From Fidelibacterota bacterium (GTDB taxonomy: Bacteria > Fidelibacterota > Marinisomatia > Marinisomatales > UBA1611), in contig JABHUQ010000109.1 in NCBI GenBank assembly GCA_018658715.1, positions 1 to 64,000 on the forward strand: 64,000 nucleotides of DNA, given 5' to 3'. Position numbers and translations under genes: made by a program. Under the pieces are notes generated by a model. That model had not been told where the DNA came from and searched no databases. It was given only the letters and a program-made list of their open reading frames with translations. This document shows, piece after piece, positions 29,027-39,345 of this stretch. Position 1 is the stretch's first letter. Each line of letters opens with the position of its first letter.

Positions 29027-29058
29027 GAAAAAGCCTCAATGTTTATTGGGGCTTTTTT
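29027..29058. terminator. Bidirectional terminator between glk and the tRNA gene
   Basis: A 10-bp stem (AAGCCTCAAT with ATTGGGGCTT, one G-T pair) closes a GTTT loop. T6 follows on the plus strand and T5 on the minus strand, so it can end both glk and the leftward tRNA transcript. Confidence 0.85.
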
Positions 29059-29059
29059 G

Positions 29060-29133
29060 TAGCGGCGCAGGGACTCGAACCCCGGACACCCGGATTATGA
29101 TTCCGGTGCTCTAACCAGCTGAGCTACACCGCC
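29060..29133 (-). tRNA. tRNA with CAU anticodon (Met, elongator type likely)
   Basis: A 74-nt cloverleaf on the minus strand. The acceptor GGCGGTG pairs with CGCCGCT (a G1-U72 wobble and one further wobble). The D-arm is GCTCAGCTGGTTAGAGC. The anticodon stem CCGGA/TCCGG carries loop ATCATAA (anticodon CAT). The T-arm CGGGG-TTCGAGT-CCCTG is followed by discriminator A. No CCA is encoded. CAU could also be Ile2 (lysidine-modified); elongator Met is my preferred call, but without the full tRNA set I cannot be certain. Confidence 0.85.
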
Positions 29134-29261
29134 ATTAATTGCTAAATTGTAAAAATTCAGCGCGGAAAATTAGGGTAAGCAATGAACCAATACCAACTGA
29201 AAATATATTCTGACATTCCTGTCCGAAATAGTAAATTTAGGGGTATTTATTTAATTAATAA

Positions 29262-30611
<1,350 letters not shown>

Positions 30612-30627
30612 TTTTTTAATACGCTAA

Positions 30628-30671
30628 AATAGAAAAAGCGTTTTTGTTCAATCAAAAACGCTTTTTCTATT
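30628..30671. terminator. Bidirectional terminator between gdhA and the convergent REC-PPDK gene
   Basis: A 19-bp perfect stem (positions 30628-30646 with 30653-30671) closes a 6-nt loop. The arms carry internal A5 and T5 runs on both sides of a GCG core, so it can work on both strands. Confidence 0.9.
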
Positions 30672-30688
30672 ATTATTATGAAGAAATA

Positions 30689-33658
30689 TTAAATGCCAGT
30701 GGATTCTTCTTCGTCCATGATTTCAATTTCTGGTGGGATAGGTTTATAAATAGTTCCATTACCAGTCATACCCTCAATAGCAATATGCATGGGGTAATCT
30801 AATTTTATCCAATCTACATATGTTCCTTTTTGGTGAACGTGCGATGACTTTAACCAGTCATGATCAATAAAATCATCTTTCATTTTTGGATCAATTGTAA
30901 AATATCCAATACGCAAACTTGTCAAGTTTTGAAAAAAGTGACTTCCAAATGAAGGATCAATTGGTTGATCTTTTAATCCAACTTCAATAATAGCTTGTGC
31001 TTTAGATATTTCTTCCCATTCAACGGGTATTCCGAGCCATGGATCTGCTGAACCCCATCTGCCTGGGCCAACCAACACATAATGATCGGATTTAAAAATT
31101 TTATTGAGTTTAGCAATTTCACGCGCAATTTCATGTGTTTTTGCAGTATCAAACATTTTAGGTCTCACATAAATAATATCAGTTAAATCAGGGATGAACC
31201 CATCGCCTAATGTAATATGACTTCTGCAAAAAATATCTTCATGAGATGTTGTAATTGTAGTCGGTGTTTGGTTTCCTGTTATTCCCATTGGCTTTATTTG
31301 CAATAAACAAAATTCTGCTTGAGTTGGATTCCCTTTTACAATATTAATCGCAAATTCAATTTCTACAGGGCAGCCTAAGGACGTTTGGGATATTTGAAGC
31401 AGTTTTTCCAATATTTCAGGGAGTGGAATCAATTTCCAATTTAAAATAGGAGCAAAAGTAACCACACGTGTTCCAGGATAACTGAGAGAATCTCTCAAAA
31501 TTTGGTCATCACTTGATATAACGCTTCCAACCCATTTTAGTATGCCATCTTTTTCAGCAACGGATAATTTATAGGATGTTAAGTCAGATGTTTTTGATGT
31601 GGATGTTAAATCTAAACTATAAAATTGGTATTGAGAATTTTGTAGAGTGGAGCGAACGGAATAAAATTGTGGTAGAATACCAGGATATTTAGGAGATATT
31701 CTTAAACATCTTTCTCCATCTACAATTGTCCGGCCAAAACCAAGAGCCAAATAGGCTACTCCTTCGTCACGTTTCATATAAGAAACAGGATAATAATTAT
31801 AACTTTGTGCTACACCACTGATTGTGGGATAAAAACGTTTCCCATGATGCTGGCCTGTTATTTCCATTATAATGACAGCCATTTTTTCTTCTTCAATCCG
31901 ATGATTTGTTTTATCCATCAATGTTTTTGCACGTTGAAAAAAAGTAGATGCAAAAACTTTTTTAATGGCGACATATAAACCATTTAAGCGAGTATGCATA
32001 TCCGAATCAGCATTAGGCAACATATACGTTTCATAGGCGCCAGCTAATGGTTGATATTGAGAATCTTCTAATAAACTAGATGATCGAACAGCAATAGGAA
32101 AATGGTTATTGTGTAAAAAGGATTCAAGCTTAATTCTTAAATCAACAGATAAATCACTTTTTAGGAAATATTTTAAAATGACTTTATCTGATTTAGCTTT
32201 TAATGTTTTTTCCCATAAATGATTATCTTTCATGAATTGATCAAATTCATCCGTTCCAATAACAGCTGTTTTTGGTATTCTTATTTTTATTTGTGGGAAT
32301 TCATCATGAAGATTTGCTTCATTAATCATAGATTTTGCAAAGGCTAACCCGCGAGCTTTTCCACCCAACGAGCCACCACATAATCTAAAAAATGATCCAG
32401 ATTCTTCTGGATGTTCAGTAGAATAATTGAATATTTGACTTTTTTCATTTCCTATGACAGGAGACGTTAAAGCATCTAACAAGTTTGTTCTTAATTCTTC
32501 ACCCGTTTTAAAATCTTTTAAATTCATGGCTCTAATTCGAGACGCAAGTTGGAACTCAGTCCGAGCAGCTAACCAATTTGAGAAATGATTATACTGACCG
32601 TGGTATAACAAGGATTGAATATTTGTTTTTTCAATTACTTTAGTTAATTCTGGTATTGTTGAAGCTGAAGCGATTTTTCGACCATTTTTACCACGAAATA
32701 TAAAATCACCAAATCCAAAGTTAGCTACCATGAATTCCCTTAATTCTTGCAACAGAGTTGGCGAATATTTATGTAAAAATTGTGCACCATATTTATTTGC
32801 CGTTTTTTTATTGCTTTTATCTGTGGAGTGTAAAAGAACAGGGATAGTTGGTTCAATTTTTCTAACCCATTTTAAAAAAGCAAAACCTGCATCTGGATTT
32901 TCTTCACCTTGTTTGAAAAATTGAATATCAGAAATGATTCCTATTGTATTATGTCTATATTTTTTAAAGAATTTTTGAGCTGTTTCAAAATTGGGAGTAA
33001 ATAAAACTTTAGGTCGACCTCTCATATGGAGAAGCATTTTTGTATTGTTTAGGCTTTTATCTGTCAAATTTCGAATATGGTAAACTATTTCCCGATATAT
33101 AAATGGAAGAAGAGTTGAATACATTCGGGGAGAATCTTCAATAACAATGATGGCACGAACATCTCCTTTCAAAATATCTCTTTTTGCATTGCGACGATCT
33201 TCAAAATATTTAATAATGGCAGGAAATACAGCTGCATCTCCGGACCAAATGAATACACGATCAATTGATTTGGATGTAATTTGATCTGATAGTTGTTTTA
33301 ATTCAGACTCATCAAATAATAAAAGGACAACAGGCTTCTTTGGATAAATCTCTTTTATTGCCTTTCCCAATGAAATAGGATCTTTATCTTCTATTCGTAA
33401 CATAACTATAACGAGATCAAATTTCCGTTTACGAAGTAATCCTAACGCATCTGCTGCCGTGGATGCTTGAGTAACGCGAGGAGCATAGTTAAAATTCATA
33501 CCAATATATTCTGTAAGAATTTGTTCGGTCAATCGACCATCTTCTTCCAAAATAAAAGCATCATATGGGCTAGAGACCAACAAGATGTTGTGAATCCGAT
33601 TTATCATCAAATCTTGGAAGTCAAAAACTTGATTATTTAATTTACTGCCTGGTTTCAT
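30689..33658 (-). CDS. Two receiver-like domains fused to a PEP/pyruvate-binding (PPDK N-terminal) domain
   Basis: 989 residues, cytoplasmic. The first receiver-like domain (about 20-150) lacks the phosphoacceptor: the beta-3 site reads FDLVIVML, with Met86 where Asp is expected. The second (about 168-310) looks functional, with an acidic pair in VIEDS (174-175), Asp244 in IISDIQ, Ser278, and Lys297 in FLHKYS. The rest (about 425-950) resembles the ATP-grasp-like N-terminal domain of PEP synthase/pyruvate phosphate dikinase (GGKARGLAFAKSM, PIAVRSSSLLEDS, GPGRWGSADPWLGIPV). No phosphohistidine swivel domain and no PEP-binding barrel are present, so it cannot be a complete PEP synthase. Its reaction is unknown; phosphorelay control of a nucleotide-using enzyme is inference. 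Confidence 0.85.
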   Translation of the reverse strand: MKPGSKLNNQVFDFQDLMINRIHNILLVSSPYDAFILEEDGRLTEQILTEYIGMNFNYAPRVTQASTAADALGLLRKRKFDLVIVMLRIEDKDPISLGKAIKEIYPKKPVVLLLFDESELKQLSDQITSKSIDRVFIWSGDAAVFPAIIKYFEDRRNAKRDILKGDVRAIIVIEDSPRMYSTLLPFIYREIVYHIRNLTDKSLNNTKMLLHMRGRPKVLFTPNFETAQKFFKKYRHNTIGIISDIQFFKQGEENPDAGFAFLKWVRKIEPTIPVLLHSTDKSNKKTANKYGAQFLHKYSPTLLQELREFMVANFGFGDFIFRGKNGRKIASASTIPELTKVIEKTNIQSLLYHGQYNHFSNWLAARTEFQLASRIRAMNLKDFKTGEELRTNLLDALTSPVIGNEKSQIFNYSTEHPEESGSFFRLCGGSLGGKARGLAFAKSMINEANLHDEFPQIKIRIPKTAVIGTDEFDQFMKDNHLWEKTLKAKSDKVILKYFLKSDLSVDLRIKLESFLHNNHFPIAVRSSSLLEDSQYQPLAGAYETYMLPNADSDMHTRLNGLYVAIKKVFASTFFQRAKTLMDKTNHRIEEEKMAVIIMEITGQHHGKRFYPTISGVAQSYNYYPVSYMKRDEGVAYLALGFGRTIVDGERCLRISPKYPGILPQFYSVRSTLQNSQYQFYSLDLTSTSKTSDLTSYKLSVAEKDGILKWVGSVISSDDQILRDSLSYPGTRVVTFAPILNWKLIPLPEILEKLLQISQTSLGCPVEIEFAINIVKGNPTQAEFCLLQIKPMGITGNQTPTTITTSHEDIFCRSHITLGDGFIPDLTDIIYVRPKMFDTAKTHEIAREIAKLNKIFKSDHYVLVGPGRWGSADPWLGIPVEWEEISKAQAIIEVGLKDQPIDPSFGSHFFQNLTSLRIGYFTIDPKMKDDFIDHDWLKSSHVHQKGTYVDWIKLDYPMHIAIEGMTGNGTIYKPIPPEIEIMDEEESTGI

Positions 33659-33741
33659 ATGGATAAGTTATTGCTCATTTGATAATATTAAATTTAGCAT
33701 TAGATATTTCTTAGTACATCTTCATAATTTAGGCGATTGAT

Positions 33742-34440
33742 ATGACTGGAATTTCACCCATCATGAAGCCTTTTTCAACCTTTGGGTTTTTGGCAATGGA
33801 CTTACTTTTCCCCAATCATTGTTTATCTTGTGATAAATCAATCATGAGATCGAAGCAAAGTTTGTGCGAATCTTGTTTGGACAAGTTGCAATCCCTAGAC
33901 TCAAAATCTTCCGTTGAGCATTTAACGGTAAAAGACGATGTGGATGAAGCATATGTAGGATGGGCTTTTACCGATGAATTACGTGCCCCTATTCATTCAC
34001 TTAAATACCAAGATAGGGCATTATTAGGGAAAGAATTGGGACGAATGCTTGGGAATAAACTAACAATGATCGGATCGATTGATTATTTAATTCCAGTTCC
34101 ATTGCATGCTGTGAAAGAAAGAGATCGTGGATATAATCAAGCTTATTGGATTGCAAAAGGATTAGGTGAAAGTTGGAATCTTCCAGTTAAACAGAATGTA
34201 ATTCATCGTATAAAATCTACAGAAACTCAAACAGCATTAAATCAAGTTGAACGTAAAGAAAATATGAAAAGTGCATTTCATGTTCGGAAAAATGTTTCTG
34301 GCGCTTCCATTGGTATTGTGGATGATGTGTTAACCACCGGTTCAACAATTTCATCTATGGCAGTCGAATTAAAAAAAGAAGGTGCTATAAATATAATGGC
34401 ACTTACGGTGGCAACACCATTGGAGAAAAAACATGATTAG
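33742..34440 (+). CDS. comF: ComF family phosphoribosyltransferase-like protein
   Basis: 232 residues. An N-terminal zinc ribbon (CLSC...CESC) is followed by a phosphoribosyltransferase fold with IPVPLHAVKERDRGYNQA and the PRPP loop IGIVDDVLTTGSTI. ComF homologues take part in natural transformation, delivering incoming single-stranded DNA to recombination in several bacteria. Here it is not next to other competence genes; it overlaps pgk by 8 bp and likely shares its transcript. An alternative start lies at 33763. The leftward REC-PPDK gene diverges about 80 bp away. Confidence 0.85.
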   Translation: MTGISPIMKPFSTFGFLAMDLLFPNHCLSCDKSIMRSKQSLCESCLDKLQSLDSKSSVEHLTVKDDVDEAYVGWAFTDELRAPIHSLKYQDRALLGKELGRMLGNKLTMIGSIDYLIPVPLHAVKERDRGYNQAYWIAKGLGESWNLPVKQNVIHRIKSTETQTALNQVERKENMKSAFHVRKNVSGASIGIVDDVLTTGSTISSMAVELKKEGAINIMALTVATPLEKKHD

Positions 34441-35620
34441 ATCAATCAAATCATTTGACATAAAAGATAAAAATATACTTATTCGAGTTGATTTTAATGT
34501 TCCATTAAATGACCAAGGTCAAGTGGAAGATAACTTTAGAATTATGAGTGCAATACCAACCATTAAGTATTGTATTGAAGCGGGGGCATCTGTGATTCTT
34601 ATGTCTCATTTGGGAAGACCAGGGGGAGAAATAGACCCAAAATATAGTTTAATTCCCATTGGAGAAGAATTAGCAGGGATACTTGAAATGCCCATCAAAT
34701 TTTCCCATAACCCTATTTCTGAAGATGCACATGATACATCTCTTGGACTAAAGCCAGGGGAAGTCCATTTATTAGAAAACTTAAGATATTTTGAAGGAGA
34801 AGAATTAAATGACTATGAATTTTCTTCAAAATTAGCAAAGCATGGCCAAATATATATTAATGATGCATTTGGAACAGCTCACCGATCACATGCATCAAAT
34901 GTAGGCGTCCCAGCGCAATTCAAACATAAAGGGATCGGATTATTGGTGGCCCGAGAAATGCAATATTTAAGTGCAGCAATAAAACGCCCAAATCTTCCAT
35001 TGACACTTATTTTAGGTGGAGCAAAAATTGGATCAAAACTTGGATTAATTGAATCCTTTTTAGATAAAGCAAATACCATCATAATCGGTGGATGTATGGC
35101 ATTCACATTTTTAAAAGCGAAAGGATATAATATTGGTAATTCTTTATTAGATGAATCAATGGTATCTACAGCTTCAAAGATTATGAACATGGCTCGGTTA
35201 AAAGGGGTTCAATTATTGTTGCCAACGGATGTAATGTGTGGGAAGAATTTAGAAGCAATTGAACCATTAGGCCCTTACTCTATTCATGATTTACCATCGG
35301 ATCTTATGGGATTAGATATTGGGTCTGGATCTGTTGATGCTTTTTCAAAGGTATGTTCTGAAAGTGGAACTGTGGTTTGGAATGGTCCTATGGGTTTATT
35401 TGAAATAAATGGATTCGGAACAGGTACAATGAAAATTGCAGAATCACTTGAAGCATTAGTCGAAAATGGAGGTACAGCAATTGTGGGCGGAGGGGACTCT
35501 GCGGCAGCTGTAAAAAAATATGGGTTATCAGATAGTATGTCCCATGTATCAACTGGAGGTGGTGCTTCCTTAGAATTATTAAGTGGGAAAATACTTCCTG
35601 CTTTAGAAATATTGGAGTAA
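34433..35620 (+). CDS. pgk: Phosphoglycerate kinase
   Basis: Glycolytic enzyme converting 1,3-bisphosphoglycerate and ADP to 3-phosphoglycerate and ATP. The 395-residue protein shows the N-terminal signature LIRVDFNVPLND, the substrate block LMSHLGRPGG, LLENLRYFEGEE, NDAFGTAHRSHAS, and the C-terminal nucleotide motif VWNGPMGLFE followed by VGGGDSAAAVKKYG. It overlaps comF and sits 3 bp before tpiA, so the glycolytic genes are translated as a block. Confidence 0.96.
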   Translation: MIRSIKSFDIKDKNILIRVDFNVPLNDQGQVEDNFRIMSAIPTIKYCIEAGASVILMSHLGRPGGEIDPKYSLIPIGEELAGILEMPIKFSHNPISEDAHDTSLGLKPGEVHLLENLRYFEGEELNDYEFSSKLAKHGQIYINDAFGTAHRSHASNVGVPAQFKHKGIGLLVAREMQYLSAAIKRPNLPLTLILGGAKIGSKLGLIESFLDKANTIIIGGCMAFTFLKAKGYNIGNSLLDESMVSTASKIMNMARLKGVQLLLPTDVMCGKNLEAIEPLGPYSIHDLPSDLMGLDIGSGSVDAFSKVCSESGTVVWNGPMGLFEINGFGTGTMKIAESLEALVENGGTAIVGGGDSAAAVKKYGLSDSMSHVSTGGGASLELLSGKILPALEILE

Positions 35621-35623
35621 ATA

Positions 35624-36388
35624 ATGGAAAAATATCCTATAGTAGCTGGAAATTGGAAAATGCATAAAACGACGACAGAAGGTAAATCTTTCGTCGAAGA
35701 AACGATAAATATGCTTTTGGATATAGAAAAAGTGACAATTATATTCGGCCCGCCTTTTACGGCGCTTTTTGACTTGGATGTTAAAACCCCATTTTTTTTG
35801 GGGGCTCAAAATTGCCATTGGGAATCGCATGGTGCATTCACTGGCGAAATATCTACGGATATGCTAGTAGATTGCGGTGTTCATTATGTGATTATCGGAC
35901 ATTCAGAAAGACGACACGTTTTTCATGAATCAGATGACTGGATTAACCGGAAAGTTCATGCAGTATTAAATGCAGGCATGACACCCATACTATGCATTGG
36001 AGAAAAATTAGAGGATAGAGAATCTGATAATACTCAATCTGTTTTAAGTTCTCAATTGATAGAAGGGTTAAAGGGCATTGATTCTTTGGAAAATATTGTG
36101 CTGGCTTATGAGCCTGTCTGGGCTATTGGAACTGGTATAACAGCGAGTGTAGGTCAGGTAAATGATACACATAATGTTATTCGACAAGAATTGAAGGTGG
36201 TATTCTCTGATTCAGAAAGTGAAACAGTTCCAATCCTTTATGGAGGTTCTGTTAATCCGGGGAATGCGACCGAACTTATATCGGTAGATGGAGTCGATGG
36301 TTTTTTAATTGGTGGAGCCAGTTTAACATCTGAGCCATTTACAGAAATTGCAAGACAAGTAGAACAACATATGAAGGAAAAATCATGA
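35624..36388 (+). CDS. tpiA: Triosephosphate isomerase
   Basis: Interconverts dihydroxyacetone phosphate and glyceraldehyde 3-phosphate. The 254-residue TIM barrel has VAGNWKMHK with the active-site Lys, the catalytic His in VIIGHSERR, the catalytic Glu in LAYEPVWAIGTG, and the phosphate-binding LYGGSVNP and FLIGGASL. It overlaps secG by 4 bp (ATGA). Confidence 0.96.
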   Translation: MEKYPIVAGNWKMHKTTTEGKSFVEETINMLLDIEKVTIIFGPPFTALFDLDVKTPFFLGAQNCHWESHGAFTGEISTDMLVDCGVHYVIIGHSERRHVFHESDDWINRKVHAVLNAGMTPILCIGEKLEDRESDNTQSVLSSQLIEGLKGIDSLENIVLAYEPVWAIGTGITASVGQVNDTHNVIRQELKVVFSDSESETVPILYGGSVNPGNATELISVDGVDGFLIGGASLTSEPFTEIARQVEQHMKEKS

Positions 36389-36735
36389 CAGGATTTCTAA
36401 TTTTATTACACGCAATTGTGAGTCTATTACTCATAACTGTTATTTTAATGCAAGCGAGTCAAGGTGGCGGATTATCAGGTACAATTGCAGGACAAGCTAC
36501 ATCTTCAATCTTAGGTGGCCAAGGAGCCGCGACTGCGTTAAGTCGAATAACAACATGGCTTGGAGGATTATTCCTAGTATTGGCAGTTGTCATCAGTATG
36601 ATTTCTGGACCAGCTGAATCTTCAGGATCATCCTTAATTAAACAAGAGGCAGACAATGCACCTACAGCCGTACAAGGAACGGAATTAGAAATACCAACCG
36701 TTGATCCCACGTTAGAATCGCCTAGCGATCAATGA
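36385..36735 (+). CDS. secG: Preprotein translocase subunit SecG
   Basis: Small inner-membrane partner of SecYE. The 116-residue protein has two hydrophobic helices (FLILLHAIVSLLLITVILMQ and ITTWLGGLFLVLAVVISMI) separated by the conserved SQGGGLSGTIAGQ...LGGQGA region. The C-terminal tail is acidic and variable. tpiA-secG-tRNA-Leu is a common bacterial gene order and supports the call. Confidence 0.92.
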   Translation: MTGFLILLHAIVSLLLITVILMQASQGGGLSGTIAGQATSSILGGQGAATALSRITTWLGGLFLVLAVVISMISGPAESSGSSLIKQEADNAPTAVQGTELEIPTVDPTLESPSDQ

Positions 36736-36743
36736 TACTTTAT

Positions 36744-36827
36744 GCCGAAGTGGTGGAATTGGTAGACACGCATGCTTGAGGGGCATGTGGGGGAAACCCT
36801 GTGCCGGTTCGAGTCCGGCCTTCGGTA
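36744..36827 (+). tRNA. tRNA-Leu (GAG anticodon)
   Basis: 84 nt with a long class II variable arm (TGGGGGAAACCCTG). The acceptor GCCGAAG pairs with CTTCGGT (G1-U72 wobble). The anticodon stem CATGC/GCATG holds loop TTGAGGG, so the anticodon is GAG. The T-loop is TTCGAGT and the discriminator is A. No CCA is encoded. Its place directly after secG is the usual one. Confidence 0.93.
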
Positions 36828-36831
36828 CTAA

Positions 36832-36857
36832 ATAAGTCCTGCCGAAGTGGGACTTAT
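36832..36857 (+). repeat. Hairpin whose loop repeats the tRNA-Leu 5' end
   Basis: An 8-bp perfect stem (ATAAGTCC with GGACTTAT) closes a 10-nt loop. The loop plus the next base reads TGCCGAAGTGG, identical to 36743-36753 at the start of the tRNA gene. There is no T-tract, so it is not an obvious terminator. It could be a relic of a duplicated tRNA or a processing signal. Confidence 0.5.
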
Positions 36858-36893
36858 CATTATCAATGAGATAATTAATTTTAATTAAATATG

Positions 36894-36922
36894 AAAAAGG
36901 GGCAACATCGTTGCCCTTTTTT
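36894..36922 (+). terminator. Rho-independent terminator after secG/tRNA-Leu
   Basis: A 13-bp stem (AAAAAGGGGCAAC with GTTGCCCTTTTTT, one G-T pair) closes an ATC loop and ends in T6. It falls inside the longest possible reading frame of the next gene, which shows that the gene actually starts downstream at 36948. Confidence 0.9.
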
Positions 36923-36947
36923 ATTTGTAGCCCTAGATTTCCGTTCT

Positions 36948-37949
36948 ATGAATACACTCAATAAAAAGATTATCTATCTACTTTTATTTTTTACAGCCAT
37001 TCCCATTACGGCGCAGGATATTACTATTTTCTTTTTAAAAAATGGATCTATTGTACAAGGGAAAGTGTTGGATGAAAATAATCGCCGAGTCTTTTTAAAG
37101 ACAGAAGAAGGAATTCTTAAGATTGAACCAAGAGAAGTCATAGGTCGTGAAAGTGACGCGAATGATGGCGATTTATCCTATCTATTTGAAAAAGTTGATT
37201 ATGTTCGAGACCATATGGAACATTTAAGTGGACGAATGAAGCTATGGTCCGATTCATTAGATGTTAACTTAAAAAGTTTGAATGATATGATTCATAATAT
37301 AGAATCAATTCAATATGAATATGAAATAGACTTTTTAAGATTAAATAGTACGTTAAAAGCAAAATCAAAAGCATTGGCAAAATTGGAGCATTTAGTTGAC
37401 CAATCTAGCCATAAACAAGCATCGATTTCTTCTACACTTTCAACTACAGTTGATTCATTATTTACACTTTCTGATGATGTATTACTTCTGGAAACAAAAG
37501 TTAAAACCAACGGAAATCAAAGTACAATACTCACAGGTACTGTTACAAATCTTATTGATGATATAAGAGATTTAAGGCGATCTAATCAAGATAATAGAAA
37601 TCATATTGATATATTAACAGGATCTCTAGCAGATTTAATTCGTACAATGGACAAAGTGCAATCTAAATTAGAATTACATGATTCTCTCTTGGTAAAAACA
37701 ACATCTTCAATTACAGATCTAAATAATACCATTTCAGATTTAGGAGATAAAATAGATTTACGGCATAATGAACTTATTTTGTCCATGGAAAAACAGTTTA
37801 AGAATTCTAATAATACATTGGAATCTGTAAATCGACAATTGAAGGATAAAAATTCAAAATTATCGAAAGAGATAGTAATGTTAAGTAATTCGATTGAAAC
37901 TTTGGAAAAACGATTATCAAAAATAGAATTTGACCTCACAAAGCCTTGA
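36948..37949 (+). CDS. Secreted coiled-coil protein, unknown function
   Basis: I start at 36948 because this gives a signal peptide (NKKIIYLLLFFTAIPITAQ) and avoids the terminator that covers an earlier in-frame ATG at 36891. The 333-residue product has a short beta domain after the signal (ITIFFLKNGSIVQGKVLDEN..VFLKTEEGILKIEPREV) resembling a small SH3/LSM-like module common in FCB proteins. About 250 residues of helical coiled coil with many Leu, Asn and Ser heptads follow. It is probably periplasmic. No family is recognised. The TPR gene follows about 95 bp later. Confidence 0.75.
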   Translation: MNTLNKKIIYLLLFFTAIPITAQDITIFFLKNGSIVQGKVLDENNRRVFLKTEEGILKIEPREVIGRESDANDGDLSYLFEKVDYVRDHMEHLSGRMKLWSDSLDVNLKSLNDMIHNIESIQYEYEIDFLRLNSTLKAKSKALAKLEHLVDQSSHKQASISSTLSTTVDSLFTLSDDVLLLETKVKTNGNQSTILTGTVTNLIDDIRDLRRSNQDNRNHIDILTGSLADLIRTMDKVQSKLELHDSLLVKTTSSITDLNNTISDLGDKIDLRHNELILSMEKQFKNSNNTLESVNRQLKDKNSKLSKEIVMLSNSIETLEKRLSKIEFDLTKP

Positions 37950-38043
37950 CGTAATCCCTGTGGAATTGATTATGAAGATGTATTAAATTTTGGGCTGGAA
38001 AAAACTGAATTCACTTAAAGATATAAATAGGAATAGTAAAATT

Positions 38044-39345
38044 ATGAGATTATTAAAAACCATTTTATCCTTTAGCCTTATTCTTACAACCTTAATATTT
38101 GCTCAAGATCCTGAAGAAGTATTACAAACAGCTGAAACTCAAAGGGCTTCTGGCGATTTTGAAGGTGCTGAAGCATCCCTAAAACAGTTACTTAGTGTTG
38201 ACCCTTCTTTTGCTCCGGCACATATTGGTCTTTCAAAATTGGCATTACATAAAGGTGATTTAAAGAAGGCAAATGAGCATTCCAACACAGCGGTCCAAAT
38301 GGATGAAGATTTTCGTGATTGGTCTAAACAATTGGATGGCATTCGAATCGGGATTCAAAATGGAACTCAAGCAGTGAAGCGGGGGCAATTTCCTGAAGCG
38401 GTTACTGAATTTGAAAAAATCTTACAGAATTTTCCATATTTTTCTGAAGCATACTTTTATATAGGGTTAACGAAGTTCCGTGAAAAAAACCTAGATGGTG
38501 CTGCCACAAATTGGGGGAAAGCATTAGAATTATATCCAAAGCATAGAAAGGCTCGAAAAGGATTAAATAATATAACTAAGCAATATTTAAATAATGGGAA
38601 TAAGGCCTATAAAACAGGTAACCTCGATAAAGCATTAACGTATTATCAACAAGCATTAAAGTATGACGATTCCTTCTATTTAGCATATTTCCAAATCGGT
38701 GTTATTGAAAAAAAGCAAGGAAACTCCAATCGTGCTATTGAAAATTTTCTTAAAGTGTTAGAACTTAAACCTGAATATGATAAAGCATGGTTTACTCTGG
38801 GTGTAGCTTATGAGGTTGATGATAAATTAACAGAAGCTGAAGAAGCTTATTTAAAAGCGATTGAAATTAATACTGGTTATACAAAAGCGTATGGAAATTT
38901 GGGTAAAATATATACAGATGAGGGAAAGTATGATGAAGCCTTAAGCCTTTTGAATACAGCAATTCAAATAGACCCAGAATATGCAGATGGTTATATGAGA
39001 ATTGGTTTTGTGCACGTGGCTCAAAATAATCCTGAAGAAGCCATTGCCAATCTAGAGATTGCTGCATCTATCAATGAGAGAAATTATAATTTATGGTTTT
39101 CATTAGCAGAACAATACAATGTTGTTGGGAAATGGGATGATGCTATAAATGCAGCGTTAAAATGTAAAGATTTAAAAAAATCCTTCGGTGGATCTTGGTA
39201 TCAAATGGGTATAGGAGAAATGGGAAAAAAGAATAAAACACGTGCGAGAAAATATTTCGAAGAAGCCCGAAAAGATCGTAGTTGGAGAAAATTGGCTGAA
39301 CGAAAAATTGACGAAATAAATAACCCTGCAAAATACGCAAAGTAA
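38044..39345 (+). CDS. Secreted TPR-repeat protein
   Basis: The start at 38044 gives a signal peptide (LLKTILSFSLILTTLIFAQ); a longer in-frame version from 37990 would hide it. The 433-residue protein is almost entirely tetratricopeptide repeats, recognisable from A..GDFEGAEASLKQLLSVDPSFAPA, YYQQALKYDDSFYLAYFQIG, WFTLGVAYEVDDKLTEAEEAY and AYGNLGKIYTDEGKYDEAL. It probably acts as a periplasmic or outer-membrane-associated protein-protein scaffold. The HAD gene begins with no gap after its stop codon. Confidence 0.85.
   Translation: MRLLKTILSFSLILTTLIFAQDPEEVLQTAETQRASGDFEGAEASLKQLLSVDPSFAPAHIGLSKLALHKGDLKKANEHSNTAVQMDEDFRDWSKQLDGIRIGIQNGTQAVKRGQFPEAVTEFEKILQNFPYFSEAYFYIGLTKFREKNLDGAATNWGKALELYPKHRKARKGLNNITKQYLNNGNKAYKTGNLDKALTYYQQALKYDDSFYLAYFQIGVIEKKQGNSNRAIENFLKVLELKPEYDKAWFTLGVAYEVDDKLTEAEEAYLKAIEINTGYTKAYGNLGKIYTDEGKYDEALSLLNTAIQIDPEYADGYMRIGFVHVAQNNPEEAIANLEIAASINERNYNLWFSLAEQYNVVGKWDDAINAALKCKDLKKSFGGSWYQMGIGEMGKKNKTRARKYFEEARKDRSWRKLAERKIDEINNPAKYAK

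Noticed and set aside
30689..33658. Calling the gene PEP synthase (ppsA)
   Set aside because: Only the N-terminal nucleotide-binding domain is present; the phosphohistidine and PEP-binding domains are missing.
36891..36947. Upstream start for the coiled-coil gene
   Set aside because: The extra codons fall on a strong terminator hairpin with T6 and would hide the signal peptide that begins at 36948.
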